A DNA stretch of 13,748 bases from Phoronis pallida (GCA_028565715.1 JAOXYC010128887.1:1-13748), one strand, 5' to 3'; positions 1-9,945 are shown, counted from the first letter of the stretch. The notes: generated by a model not told the origin, from the sequence alone. Made by a program: numbers and translations.

Positions 1-42
1 GACATGTTCTGAGCGATTTGCGATCATAAAAAGGCAACTTTA

Positions 43-1300
43 GTGCAGCGAAAAGCTGTATTTGGCGTTTGTAAGTGTGTGGTTTTTGCTGTGATACCCA
101 TCGCTGTGTGGCCCTTTAATATGTCTTTAAGTCGGGGTTCTATCCCTTCAGTCTGGAAAACTTCACATATTGTACCGGTACCCAAAAAAACTATTGTCAA
201 GGAATTGAATGATTATCGACCAGTTGCTCTAACTTCAGTTTTTATGAAATGTCTTGAAAGAATTGTTCTAAACAATCTAATGCCATTCATCAAACAGGAC
301 CCACTATAATTTGCTTATAGCAATAACAGATGTACCAATGACGCAATTGTGACGGTACTGCAGAACATTCATGATCATTTGGATAAGAAATGCACATATG
401 TCAGGGCATAATTCGTTGACTTCAGTTCAACATTAAATACCATCGTCCCGAACTAGATGACATGAATGTGCCCAGCTATCTTCGCAATTGGGTCTCTGAA
501 TCCCTTAATGAGAGGAAACAATGATTGAGTTTGTATTGATGGGGTAAAATCTAGCGTGTTGTCTTAACTGGCAGTGGTGCGCCTCAGGGGCGTGTTTTAT
601 CACCCACTCTCTTCAGCGTTTATACTGCGGATTGTGTTTCCCACACCGACAACTGTGTCGCTGTAAAATATGCCGACGACACAGTGGTGAGTTGGCCTGA
701 TATCTGATGATGAAGAAAGTGATATATCGGAGAGAGTTCGAGCATCTTGTCGGATGGTGTGGGGAGCACAATCTCCTGTTGAATGCTGGAAAGACTAAGG
801 AGGTCATTTTTGACTTTAGGACGAAAACCACAGATACCATTCCTGTCACCCTTGATGGTATGAAACTGGTCCCAGGTAGTGGAAGCTTTCCAATATTTGG
901 ATTTTGTCATCAAACACGATCTGAAATGGTCTGACAATGTCGAAATTCAGGTGAAAAAGGCTTCCAAACGGTTGTATTTTCTTAGGAAACTCAGATAATT
1001 TAGTGTCAGTAGGTCTGCCATGGAACTGTTTTATTGTTCCACCATTGAAAGTGTCTTGTGTAATGGCAGTGTATTTTGATATTTTGCCTGTACTTTGAAA
1101 GACAGACAGTCTGCAGCACGTGTCATCAGAGCTGCAGAGCGGATTATTGGTCTCCCCGTAATGGACTATGTCCCTGTGAAAAACGCCTTCAGTTGCGTTG
1201 AACGCCGCTTATCAACGAAAATGGTTAAAACCAAATGGAACATCATGTTCAACAAAACATGTTTGAACGAGAAAATTCTACCGACTTATACTAAAGTCTA
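43..1300 (+). mobile_element. Decayed LINE (non-LTR retrotransposon) reverse transcriptase relic
   Basis: This is the remnant of a non-LTR retrotransposon reverse transcriptase, the enzyme that copies element RNA into DNA at a nicked target. Successive RT blocks are readable in order: the N-terminal block with IPSVWK and NDYRPVALTS (about 148-240), the catalytic block FVDFSS (about 412-430), GAPQGRVLSPTLF (about 576-614), the active-site YADD (669-680), then WCGEHNLLLNAGKTKEVIFDF (about 755-815) and the thumb-like RLYFLRKLR and AARVIRAAERIIG (about 970-1150). The pieces lie in different frames. TAA stops fall inside the domain at 307-309 and 409-411, so this copy is dead. No apurinic endonuclease domain or poly-A tail is seen, so both ends are missing or beyond recognition. 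The motif style recalls the L2/CR1 side of LINEs, but I did not classify it. The RT identification is firm; the outer limits are approximate. Confidence 0.88.
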
Positions 1301-1309
1301 AAATATCAT

Positions 1310-2090
1310 CACAGTACTTGTTAACAGTGAGCCAATTATAGAGGTTTTGAAGATTTTTATTGATTGGAAGTTGAGATTAATAATCAACATGATCATTCTT
1401 GGTATTGATGGTTATGGGCTGAATTAAACATGTATCATCAGCATGCATTAACATTTTTGACTTCGTACAATTTGGTAGACCGTTAACGTAAATCAAGAAT
1501 AGTAAAAGTCCAAGAATGGAACCTTGTGGAACACCAGTAGTTATGTCAGAAAAGGGAAGAATCGGTGCCATTCAATGAAACAAATTGTTTTCTATTTTGA
1601 AGATATGAGTTAAACCATTTCAAACTCAGGCGATCTTGACCATAAAAAGATAATTTATGAATTAGAATGTTATGATTTATCGTATCGAAGGTCTTAAATA
1701 GGTCGATAAAGACAGAAATTGGAGTTTCCCCTTTGTCTAAATAATATGTTAATCTGTCATGAAGCTCAAGTGATGCTAACTCAGTTGAATGATTATTGCA
1801 AAATTCGTACTGATTATCAAAGAGAAGCTGGTTTTAACCCAATAACGTAATTATATAAAAAAACGCTTATTCAGCCAATACGAGAAAACCGCCTGAAACT
1901 CGAAAAAAGTAAGATCAGTTGTGTTTTCAATAACACTTGTTTAAATTATATAATTGTATATGAAATAACTTTTCAAACATTTTAGATATTGTTGGTAAAA
2001 TTGATATTGGGTTTTTAATATCCAATTTACTCTTTTCAAACATATACTGACCAACCAATTTCAAGGTATTGACATCACCAGACATCTATC
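1310..2090 (-). mobile_element. Second LINE reverse transcriptase relic, opposite strand
   Basis: Read on the minus strand this is another non-LTR reverse transcriptase fragment, distinct from the plus-strand one beside it. In element order it shows KNPISILPTISKMFEKLF (about 1975-2030), NQLLFDNQYEF with NHST (about 1795-1830), the first catalytic-aspartate block FIDLFKTFDTINH (about 1675-1715), WFNSYLQNRKQFV (about 1590-1625), GVPQGSILG (about 1510-1536), the active-site block as HADDT instead of the usual Y/FADD (about 1430-1446), and LQNLYNWLTVNK near 1325-1360. Stops and at least two frame changes separate these blocks, so the copy is a pseudogene. The lower-coordinate end meets the plus-strand LINE with almost no gap, which suggests one element truncated or inserted against the other. 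No target-site duplication could be picked out by eye. Confidence 0.88.
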
Positions 2091-3137
2091 ATGCTACAAA
2101 GACTAACAGAGAACAATCAGTGTAAGGCAATACACAGGGGCAATAGAACAGGTTACCTGTACATTAGCATAATATTGAGAGTAGTTGAAACCACATTACG
2201 TAGTATAGACTATTCTATTGTTCATTAGGGAAAGCTTCGACGATAAAATCAAATGAACATTTGAATTGTGAGTAATGTTGTATGAAAATATAATAAGCAG
2301 TCACGATACCACTCGAAAAAAAAACGAAAGATGGAAGAAGCTCAATCAAATTAAATGGGACATTAAACAAAACCCAAACGTGAAGCATCCTAATCCACCC
2401 CCACTATGCATCGACCAACTTCGTCGGCTAACATTGAAAACAGGAATTGGTTAATCTCCCTGTGTGCTAAAGCTCTATTCTAAATAGTCAAACATGTTGC
2501 ACCGCTAGTTGAATATTCTGCACGAGTTATGACGTCCAGTCAGCTCTTTTATTGTATTTTGCCTGTTGTGCATTTCGCACCATTTATATCACTGCAAACG
2601 ATAAACTTTGGACATTAGAAATACGACTGAGTACACACATACAGTTTATAAAGCATATCCTGTTTCAAGTACATGCGCACTCTCTATTCCGTTACTGCAG
2701 TTTGGTGATTCAATGTACAGGCGCTAGTATCTTATCTTATCTGTTCTTGACTATGATTAGACAAGTCCTAGTGAAGTTGCCAACGAGAGATAAAGTTTTG
2801 TTGCATGGTTATGGAAAATCAGCAGCTTAGAATGCTCCTGTATTTATAATCACAATATTAGAAATATACCGTTGTCTCGAAATGTATGCGCAGGAGTTGA
2901 TGTTTTGCGATATGTCAACAACATTATATTGTAGTTAATCAATCATACTTTGGACAAATTTTGTAAAGGATTTGTGAAAAATCAGACTGTTAAATGCAGG
3001 ACGTTTTTCTGAATCACCGAAAACTTCCCATCACATTACTAGCCTAGTTACGTGTTATGTTAATGTTTATAATATTCTAAGTCTTTTTTAAAATGCTTGT
3101 CTAAGGTTTTTTAATTAATTTATAAACAACTAGATGT
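2091..3137. other. Intergenic or intronic stretch without recognisable gene
   Basis: AT-rich sequence with only short, unconvincing open frames; the longest (2552-2830, +) has no recognisable domain and no good initiator context. It probably belongs to the intron upstream of the KAP exon or to intergenic DNA. The last 80 bases before 3137 are T-rich and run straight into the GC-rich repeat. Confidence 0.5.
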
Positions 3138-3320
3138 GTGACCCGCGCTTTGCTGCGGGGTGTGCCCGTGCTTGGCACGTTTACCCCCCCCCCCCCCTCT
3201 TACACATGCACACTCCGTTACCTTGACCCACCTCGTCCTTTACCGATTTTTCCCGCGCTTCGTGCGCTCTTGCCCGTGCGAGGTATGCGCGTGCTTCGTT
3301 TTCTCTTACTCCTGGTTTGC
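3138..3320. repeat. GC-rich degenerate repeat with a 14-C tract
   Basis: This block is much richer in G and C than either flank. Two related units are visible: CCCGCGCTT at 3142-3150 followed by GCCCGTGC at 3164-3171, and again CCCGCGCTT at 3252-3260 followed by GCCCGTGC at 3272-3279. The first unit can also fold (CCCGC at 3142-3146 with GCGGG at 3155-3159). A run of 14 C lies at 3184-3197. An open frame crosses the block into the KAP exon, but its translation is low-complexity and proline-rich, unlike the family, so I treat it as a non-coding repeat in the upstream intron. The repeat family is not identified. Confidence 0.5.
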
Positions 3321-3375
3321 TCAAAGTCATCTAACATGGTATAAATGCTTACAGAATGCACACAACAAAATAGAT

Positions 3376-3397
3376 AACAATTTTCATTTTATTTCAG
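3376..3397 (+). other. Splice acceptor (polypyrimidine tract plus AG) before the KAP exon
   Basis: The sequence is a T-rich tract ending in TTTATTTCAG, with the AG at 3396-3397, a textbook metazoan 3' splice site. The reading frame changes character here. Upstream is low-complexity sequence; downstream begins a hydrophilic segment leading into the KAP membrane helices. The exon would start at 3398 with two bases completing a split codon. This decides the 5' limit of the coding exon better than the first ATG at 3160. Confidence 0.65.
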
Positions 3398-5811
3398 GAC
3401 ATAACGACGACAACGCTGAAAAAGATAGTGCCGGCGAAGGAATAACTGTTAATTGGAAAAAGAGAATTGGGTCTCCTGAATTTCCTTTTTCAAAGTATCT
3501 CTTGGTTCTGTTCGTTTTGTCGTGTTTAGCTACATTTCTTCCATTTTTGTTCATAATACTACCACCCACACTGTTTTCAAACTATTCTGATGTTCCATCG
3601 TCCCCGGCCAATACCACCGACATATTACCGTCACTAGTTGCTGCTGTTTCCTATTCAGTCTTCTCTGTCATTGTTCTTGTAGTTTTCATTGTGACACTTT
3701 GCTTGTGGATTCACTCAATTATAACTGGGAAAGGGTATGAGTTCTTGCGATTATTGATTATCATTTTCTGCAAAATTCCCCGCTATTCACTTCGATCAGG
3801 TTATAAATTCCCCGTGGAAATCATTGAAATTAAGTTTAATGCTTGGGAATATGCAGGATCGGATGTTTTGTGGGCTGGGATTATAACAAACATTTGCACG
3901 ACAGTTGAAAACAAATTCGGTTACTGGAAAACTAGATTTTTCCGTGTTGTCAATGATGAACCTCGCCCACTGGGCCTTGAATCGGAACCAAGCACAGAGA
4001 AGGGTGAATCTGGTTCAAATGAAAGTGAATGGAGCACTAACTCCCAAGAAATGATTTATATAACTGATCCCTTGTATCCTTATGATGTCAAACTGGAAGA
4101 ACGCAAATTCATGTGCACTCGTTTGCCAAAGTTCCTGGGCTATTTAATGACAGCCTCTGTCCTTTTTCTATCTTTCGCAACAATACTTGCATATACATTT
4201 CGTCCATCCTCATCATCTGTCAATGTGATTCTAGAGGTCCTTGCTAGTGTGATGATAGTGCTAACAGTATTGTCTCAAGGAAAGCCGTGTTTTTCGTTAG
4301 TAAAGTCTCTCGTTTATTCTCAAACAGATCTTGTAATGCATATTCAAGCAAAAATGTCTCGACCCAATTTTGACGAGGAACTGGGATTCATGCATAAAAT
4401 AAAGAATGAGGTGGAATTAGTCCAGGTATTTCTCAAACACATGGAATATCTTTATCAAAGAGACTACCGTTTGGTTGTCACAATTGACGATCTTGATCGC
4501 GTTGATAAAGATAAAATACATAAAATTCTTGAAGCAGTTAGCATCTTGTTATCCGACAACGACGGCTTATCACCCTTTATATCTATAATCTCTGTCGATC
4601 CTAGAATTGCCGTGAAATCAGTAGAACAGTCATTTAATCAAGTTCTTTTAGATGCTCATATCAACGGCCATGAGTATCTAAAAAAAATTATAACGCTTCC
4701 ATTCTGCATACCAGTATTGTACGAGGGGGGCGTGATTGATTATTTGGAGGGCATACAACATGTTGGAGAAAATCCAGATACAAACTTAATTGAAGATAAT
4801 TACAATCTCCATGAAACGCATTCATCACTAATAGACCTTCATTACGAGAATAGTGACACGTATGTTAATGGAGCATCTACATTTGGTGACACCTCTGGTT
4901 CTGTGCAAAACGAAAGCGTTGCTAAACATATTATAACAAACTCACAATCAACAGTTTCTAAAGTCAAAAGTGAAAATCCTTCTTCTAAAACGGACGCCCC
5001 AGCCCCAGACTTTTTAGACGAATCGGATTTGGCAAATGATGAAAGGGAAACTCATCCCCTTCTTTCAAAATCTCCCGAATCCCCTACGAGAGCAAGACCA
5101 CCGAGCACAACTCAAAAACAGACACCTAACCGTAAAAAGGAACCAAATGACGAGGGGATAACAGTCCCAAGACCACCGAGCACAACTCAAAAACAGACAC
5201 CTAACCGTAAAAAGGAACCAAATGACGAGGGGATAATAGTCCCAAGTTTACTTGGTACGTATAAGTCTGACGCAAAAGTTGTTTATGCAAACCCAAGAAT
5301 AATGAAACGTATTGGTAATATATTGGTGTTGGTTAAAAAATTGTCTGTGAATTGCCAAAAAATCGATCAAAATCTAACGGATCGTCTCGCGTGGTGGATT
5401 TTGGCAACAGAACAGTGGCCCTATAGGTTGAGCTGGTTAATTCAGATATTCGAAGATGAAAAACAATTAGCTGAGATTGAAAAACAACCTATTAATCTAA
5501 AAAAAAATCTCCTGGATGTCTATAAAAATCATCAGGCTGAATTGTCAAATCCACGTGACTGGAGAAGTCTTCTAGCGCTTGACTACGACCCGGAAGTGTT
5601 CGAACTTTTTCTTACGAATCATCCATTTAGATATGAAGATATTCCAAAATATTTGCCCCTTACAATCAACTTAGACCAATCAATGCAGACAATGATCGCA
5701 AAAGTGCGGGAAGAAGAGAAAATACTTGATAAAAAGCGAACAAAAGTACTTGACGGGGGGCTAAGTTCACACCCAAAAGAGATTGTGGGCATATATCATT
5801 ATACCGATTAA
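3398..5811 (+). CDS. KAP-family P-loop NTPase, terminal exon (Kidins220/NKPD1-like)
   Basis: KAP NTPases are membrane-anchored P-loop ATPases whose nucleotide-binding domain is split by pairs of membrane helices; animal members such as Kidins220 organise signalling complexes at membranes. Numbered from the ATG at 3160, the frame shows membrane segments near residues 113-134 and 159-184, the family block FNAWEYAGSDVLWAG (226-240), further membrane segments near 324-348 and 354-371, Walker B RLVVTIDDLDR (437-447), VDPRIAVKSVE (479-489), YLKKIITLPFCIP (506-518), a polar low-complexity insert (about 519-705), and the C-terminal NPRIMKRI and LTEQWPYR-like ATEQWPYRLSWL regions. Walker A is absent and must lie in an upstream exon outside the window. 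I start the exon at 3398 because a strong splice acceptor precedes it and residues before it are low-complexity. The insert carries an acidic dileucine motif (ETHPLL, 630-635). The frame is open to TAA at 5809, so it looks functional. The family call is firm; the orthologue is not decided. Confidence 0.88.
5095..5244 (+). repeat. 75-bp in-frame tandem duplication inside the KAP exon
   Basis: Two adjacent 75-bp copies, 5095-5169 and 5170-5244, differ at a single base (C at 5162 versus T at 5237, giving Thr versus Ile). Each encodes 25 residues beginning RPPSTTQKQTPNRKKEPNDE, rich in Pro, Lys and Asn and presumably disordered. The length is a multiple of three, so the frame is kept. The near-identity points to a recent duplication. 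It lies in the variable insert between the conserved KAP core and the C-terminal helical region. Confidence 0.97.
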
Positions 5812-5965
5812 AGGAACGACAACAACACAGGGAGCTTGAGATTACGAGGGAGTCGGAATAATTAAAGATCCCCTTGATTATTTTTCTTTTCAGAATTTTT
5901 AAGACACCAATTATTTCCAAACTAGTAAAGTTCACATATTCGAAAAAGAAAATTACAGAGCAATA

Positions 5966-5999
5966 ACTTTTATAGCGACCACACCTGGTCGCTTTAAGT
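5966..5999 (+). other. Stem-loop in the probable KAP 3' UTR
   Basis: AGCGACCA (5974-5981) and TGGTCGCT (5986-5993) form a perfect 8-bp stem around a CACC loop. ACTT and AAGT outside it can extend the stem across a small internal loop. It begins about 155 bases after the stop codon and before the candidate polyadenylation signal, so it would be in the mature mRNA. Its role is unknown; it could also be part of an old repeat. Confidence 0.5.
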
Positions 6000-6033
6000 G
6001 CTAACACGTTGTACGAAAAATCGCCGCTAGGGC

Positions 6034-6062
6034 TTGACGAAGGCCAAAACATGTTTCGTCAA
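6034..6062 (+). other. Second inverted repeat in the probable KAP 3' UTR
   Basis: TTGACGAA (6034-6041) pairs perfectly with TTCGTCAA (6055-6062) around a 13-base loop. It lies about 40 bases after the previous stem-loop. The sequence between and around the two hairpins is richer in CG than the neighbourhood, which may mean that both belong to one inserted repeat. Confidence 0.45.
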
Positions 6063-6137
6063 AAAACGGAAGTGAGCCAGTAGATTACACCCATAATTCC
6101 AAATTCGGTTCATCTTGGTTATTTCCGAAGAAGCAGT

Positions 6138-6143
6138 AATAAA
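6138..6143 (+). terminator. Candidate polyadenylation signal for the KAP gene
   Basis: AATAAA lies about 330 bases after the KAP stop codon on the same strand. It is the first canonical hexamer I see downstream. A G/T-rich stretch (CACGTTGGTCACGTTCTGG) follows within about 30 bases, as expected for a cleavage site. Confidence 0.5.
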
Positions 6144-6337
6144 GATGCTGTCACCACGTTGGTCACGTTCTGGCGTCAAAATTCAAATCAAATAGAAAAT
6201 TTGTGTATAAATCCTTGATGAACACGACTTACTTGCATCTAAAAAAGTTGTAGTGGTTTGTTTTGACAAATATCGCTACGCGGCTGTCTTACTGAATCTA
6301 CATGAAGCACTAAAAAACAAACAAGTGTTACCGGGTC

Positions 6338-6403
6338 AGAAACTGTGGCTCAGAGTAAGGGATCCGCCCCTAAGATTATTGAGTTGTGAGTTCAATTCCC
6401 GCA
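6338..6403 (+). pseudogene. Degenerate tRNA-like sequence (tRNA pseudogene or SINE head)
   Basis: An A-box-like TGGCTCAGAGT (6346-6356) and a B-box-like AGTTCAATTCC (6389-6399) are spaced as in an internal RNA polymerase III promoter. The T arm can form GTGAG / CCCGC around TTCAATT, with one mismatch. The acceptor stem does not pair, and the D loop lacks the usual GG context. It therefore looks like a decayed tRNA or the tRNA-derived head of a SINE, not a working tRNA. The short open frame crossing it (6253-6501) has no recognisable product. Confidence 0.4.
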
Positions 6404-7388
6404 AAGCGATATTTTTGTTTTTTACTGTCAGACGACTTGCCGGAATTTTGTATTTAAAACAAAAGTTTTGCCGTTTGATTCCGCGTTTTAAAGTCGCATA
6501 GACCGTCAAATTCGTTAAAAAATAAACGAATTAAAAAAATGAAATCACTTCCTTTGCGTACAGTATCTGTTATTTCATACCCATAAAGCTATCCTTACGA
6601 CTTAATCGTTGCTAAAACTAAAACTTCGACACGCCTTTCAGCTTCGTAACCCGTCCATTTTTTACCCACAACCCACCGCGTCGAATTATTGCAGGGCGCC
6701 GTAATTTCATCGAGTACTAAAATAAATGTTAGCATTTTTGCGCGTAATTCTTAAATTGTTGCATTGGATTTAAAGTGCAAAACACCCAAGAGTAAAATAT
6801 GTAAGCTAGAATTGCTTTTAATCCGTTTGAAAGGAATGTTAGGGCTAAAATGACGGTCAATGCCCCTTTAAATTCACTTTTTCAATCCGACGCCGTGCGG
6901 GGCCGCTTGTTGGCATTATCCATTACGAGGACGGCGATGCCGATCGGCAAGTCATTATTCATTCATTTGCCAAACACGATTTCTTCGTTCCTCAGTTAAA
7001 TCCCAATCCGCATGTCATGCGTGCGGAGACTGCGCTATTGACCCCCTGGGGCGTTTTCATTTCTGTATCATAACTGTTTTAAGCACACGTCAAAGGCGTG
7101 GTCTATAAATTACGTAACATTGTCTGAGAAAAAAGTTTTGGTTTAATTTAAGGCAATGAACAAATTTGCCTGAGAAAACAAGAACAATTCCTCTTTTATA
7201 TAGAACATTTACTGTTAGAACTGGTAAATATTAATACGTTATTTGGCGTGAGTTTGAATATGAGGTAAGGTTATTCGATTGAAATCTGAATCGGATGAAG
7301 TATTTTAACGAGGCGTAATTTTAAAATATCCTTTGTTTGGATGTATTCTAACTATAAAAAGTGTTAGTTTTCAAAAAGTGTCAATGGT
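6404..7388. other. Non-coding stretch, no gene recognised
   Basis: No convincing coding region is seen on either strand. A CG-richer patch lies near 6880-6960 and contains the 12-bp palindrome TGCCGATCGGCA (6938-6949). I see no RNA gene, repeat family or splice-bounded exon here. Confidence 0.45.
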
Positions 7389-7424
7389 TTTCTGAAAAAG
7401 CGCCCATGGGCGCTCTTTCGGAAA
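7389..7424. repeat. 36-bp imperfect palindrome centred on CCCATGGG
   Basis: The core GCGCCCATGGGCGC (7400-7413) is perfectly self-complementary. The symmetry continues outward to 7389 and 7424 with one mismatch and one G-T pair, so each arm is about 18 bases. It could extrude as a cruciform, form an RNA hairpin or be the joined ends of a foldback element. An open frame of 114 codons (7361-7705) crosses it, but its translation matches nothing I know and I do not call it a gene. Confidence 0.6.
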
Positions 7425-7622
7425 TCCCCGGTACCCTGTTAGATAGTCTGACAATCTTAGAATTGTACAGATTTATATTTGGCGCAACAACGTTTAAAAC
7501 TCCCAGTGGAGAATTGGGGACTCAAATTCAGGTCAAATCGCTTGAAATCGGCGAGAAGTGTCTGGGTTTTTTTTTTAATATGACAGAACTCACCAAGATG
7601 AGTATTTCAAGCCTTTTCAAGA

Positions 7623-7639
7623 GGGGGAGGGGGGGGGGG
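7623..7639 (+). repeat. G-run with G-quadruplex potential
   Basis: Five G, one A and then eleven G. There are enough consecutive guanines for four runs of three, so a quadruplex is possible on the + strand. A run of ten T lies nearby at 7567-7576. Such tracts are also common sites of sequencing and assembly error. Confidence 0.7.
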
Positions 7640-8349
7640 TTGGTAGGCTACTTCGACCTGTTCATGACGGAGTGTGAGGCACACAAATGGCCAAAAACAA
7701 TTTGAATGACATGCCTATAATTATAGACTGTCTGCACAAGAAACTAATTGGCAACAATGTTACATGAGTTTAAATACACGTGGATATTTTTGGGCCCTGG
7801 TTTATGTCTAATACTTTTGTAGATAAATGAAAAGGAAATGCTCTTTTTATCAAATTAAAAACCTGAAAGATTGTTTTTAAGGATTTGAGTGAGAAATTAG
7901 CATAATTAGAACTAAAATCAAAGTCCATCTGGACACATTTATCAACTCACTTCTGGAGAGATTTAGCCAAGAAAAGATGACCCTTGTTTAGGGAATTCTC
8001 GTGACAGAAGGGTACCCTTACGTAGGAATTGTTCGCAAAAACCGCCACCCTAATAAGCGGCACTTCCAGTTTACACCATACGGGGAAGTCTCGCTTTCGG
8101 CTGTGACGTTGAACGCTGCGTGAACATAACATCGGCCACCATTGGAAAAAACAGTTGTTTTGCCTGGGACAGTGCGAGATGCCTCACCGATGTATCATGT
8201 ATAACTGCTGTTTTTAGTAAGTTTTCAAACTTTACTATCACCTTCAATAAATTCTTTGCATGGAACAATACATGTTTATTATTGTTTAGTTGATATAGGC
8301 CATGAAATACCCCCGGAAGACCGGGAGGAAAGATAAGTGGTTGATTCCT
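7640..8349. other. Non-coding stretch, no gene recognised
   Basis: Short minus-strand open frames near 7947-8394 overlap one another in different frames and show no domain, signal peptide or splice context. I see nothing else in this stretch. Confidence 0.4.
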
Positions 8350-8403
8350 AAATCCGTTTGGACACAAAAGTAAAAGAAATCCGTTTGGACACAAAAGTAA
8401 AAG
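8350..8403 (+). repeat. Perfect 27-bp tandem repeat, two copies
   Basis: The 27-base unit starting AAATCCGTTTGGACACAAAA is repeated without a mismatch at 8350-8376 and 8377-8403. The identity of the copies indicates a recent duplication or a short minisatellite allele. It lies in non-coding DNA. Confidence 0.95.
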
Positions 8404-8589
8404 AATAATTATATTTTTCTACAATGCAAACCAACAAAATGTCCAGAATAACATACTTAACCTACTTAGGTATTATTTTATGCATATCTGTTAAATATTC
8501 TAAAAAAGGACGGATTATGTATGTCTCAATACATAAATGATTTTCCTTGTATTCCCGGCTGTTACGTCACAGTCATGTGATTTTACGAA

Positions 8590-8599
8590 GTCACGTGAC
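8590..8599. promoter_or_regulatory. Palindromic E-box GTCACGTGAC
   Basis: GTCACGTGAC is a perfect 10-bp palindrome around CACGTG, the preferred site of bHLH-zipper factors such as USF and MITF/TFEB. A CRE-like half-site, TTACGTCAC, lies 20 bases upstream (8562-8570). No gene start is visible close by, so this is a sequence match only; chance occurrence or a repeat-borne site is possible. Confidence 0.3.
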
Positions 8600-8603
8600 A
8601 GCG

Positions 8604-9945
8604 CTTTGTATACCGTACATGTCATATAATACAAAATCGATTTTCACAGCAAGATGGTACATTTTATTTCATTGATATCGTGTTATATAAGTGAAAAGAT
8701 AATAATTTTTTAATTATGTAAAATAATATGATTTTTTACGAAAATAGAACTTTAAATATGCACTTTTGTATAGGCTGAAAATGTTTAGTTAACTAACATC
8801 CCACGTAACCGTACGACAGACGGAACCCTTAAAAGTGTCCCAAAAAATTCACCTCTCAGAGTTTACACAATGTCTCTAAGTACCCTCGTCTTCTGAAAGA
8901 TTTTCTGCTCTCTGACTCAAAGCCAAACTCTGTCATTTTGTCAATTTCCTTTCCTTTTCACTTTCCTGTTTTCACTTCTCTCTTCCTTTGATGAAGTAGT
9001 GTGTTCATGTAACAGAACTATTATCAAGACATATCATAATACATTTTTATCGTTTCTTCGATCGATTCTTGTAAGTATGTCTGACATGAGCGATATGCAC
9101 ATGCAAATCGCAAAAAAAACATCGATAATGTGAATGGCTTTGGAAAAGATGTAGCTAGGACTTCCGTTTTAGCATTTAAGACAAACATGTTTTAAGAATC
9201 AGCTAAAAATAGGAACATGACAAGTCTCAATACTGCGAAATATGATGGTTATTATGGCCTTCTGGTTGAATGGTTCATGAAAAACAATTATTTGTTCTCT
9301 CAGTTTTTAGTTGAAGGAGAAAGGGTCTTTTTTCATCATAGCCCAGCAAAAATCGTAAAAAATATGTGATTTTTTTACGGTAGTCATAGCTTAGAGTATG
9401 TAACGATAAAAATATAAGGTGTCCAAGAAAACTGAAACCATCAGTCTTCTTGCCAATGATTGAGCTGTGAAAATTTTTTTATTTTTGTTATTGATCCTGC
9501 GCATTTCAACAAAACTGCAAATGAAAATCACTAAAATCAGTGTTTTTGCTAAGGCGCCCTAATGTTTCGGCATATTTTGTCAAAATAGTGCACAGACCCA
9601 CAATAGTTTTGTATAATTCACTTAGATAAAGGCCTAAAGTTTCTAACGATATAGTTTTATTTTTACGACTGAACTGCGCAGTTGGGAGAAAAGTGATGTC
9701 AAAATACCGAATTTCAGTAATATTCAATGACCGGTATTTAGATACTGTCTGATTCTTACAAAATGTATGTCTTAAGTATATATAAGCTCTTGATTTACAC
9801 GTATATTGTCAGGTTTTGGTATAAAATTCTTTGTTTTTTTATTTAATTAGATTGTGTTGTTCTTTGTGTTTTCGGAAACTGTAGTGTATTGTTGCTCCTG
9901 AACTCTTATCTTGAAATGTTATCTTACTTTATCTCACTATTACAG
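8604..9945. other. Non-coding stretch, no gene recognised
   Basis: AT-rich, with a pyrimidine-rich patch near 8936-8995. A minus-strand frame at 9506-9727 gives 73 residues of ordinary-looking composition, but I do not recognise it and see no splice or promoter context for it. It may be part of an unidentified repeat. Confidence 0.4.

Noticed and set aside
2780-2830. HGYGKSAA in a short + strand frame, looking like a P-loop upstream of the KAP exon
   Set aside because: The spacing is wrong for GxxxxGK[ST] (no glycine at the first position), the frame stops at once, and no donor site or family sequence surrounds it.
3160-3397. The first 79 codons of the long open frame as the KAP N-terminus
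   Set aside because: The translation is proline-rich low complexity from a GC-rich repeat with a 14-C run, and a strong splice acceptor separates it from the conserved part.
5666-6052. 128-codon minus-strand open frame overlapping the KAP 3' end
   Set aside because: It lies antisense to the conserved exon and the UTR hairpins and has no domain; best explained as a shadow.
6030-6065. Hammerhead-like TTGACGA...AAAAC...GTC in the KAP 3' UTR
   Set aside because: The first core base is wrong, stem II is nearly absent and stem I does not pair; a simple inverted repeat explains the sequence.
7361-7705. 114-codon + strand open frame
   Set aside because: It crosses a palindrome, a T-run and a G-run, has no recognisable domain and lacks splice or promoter context.
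8071-8394. 107-codon minus-strand open frame
   Set aside because: Its start is made by the tandem 27-bp repeat, and the translation is not recognisable.
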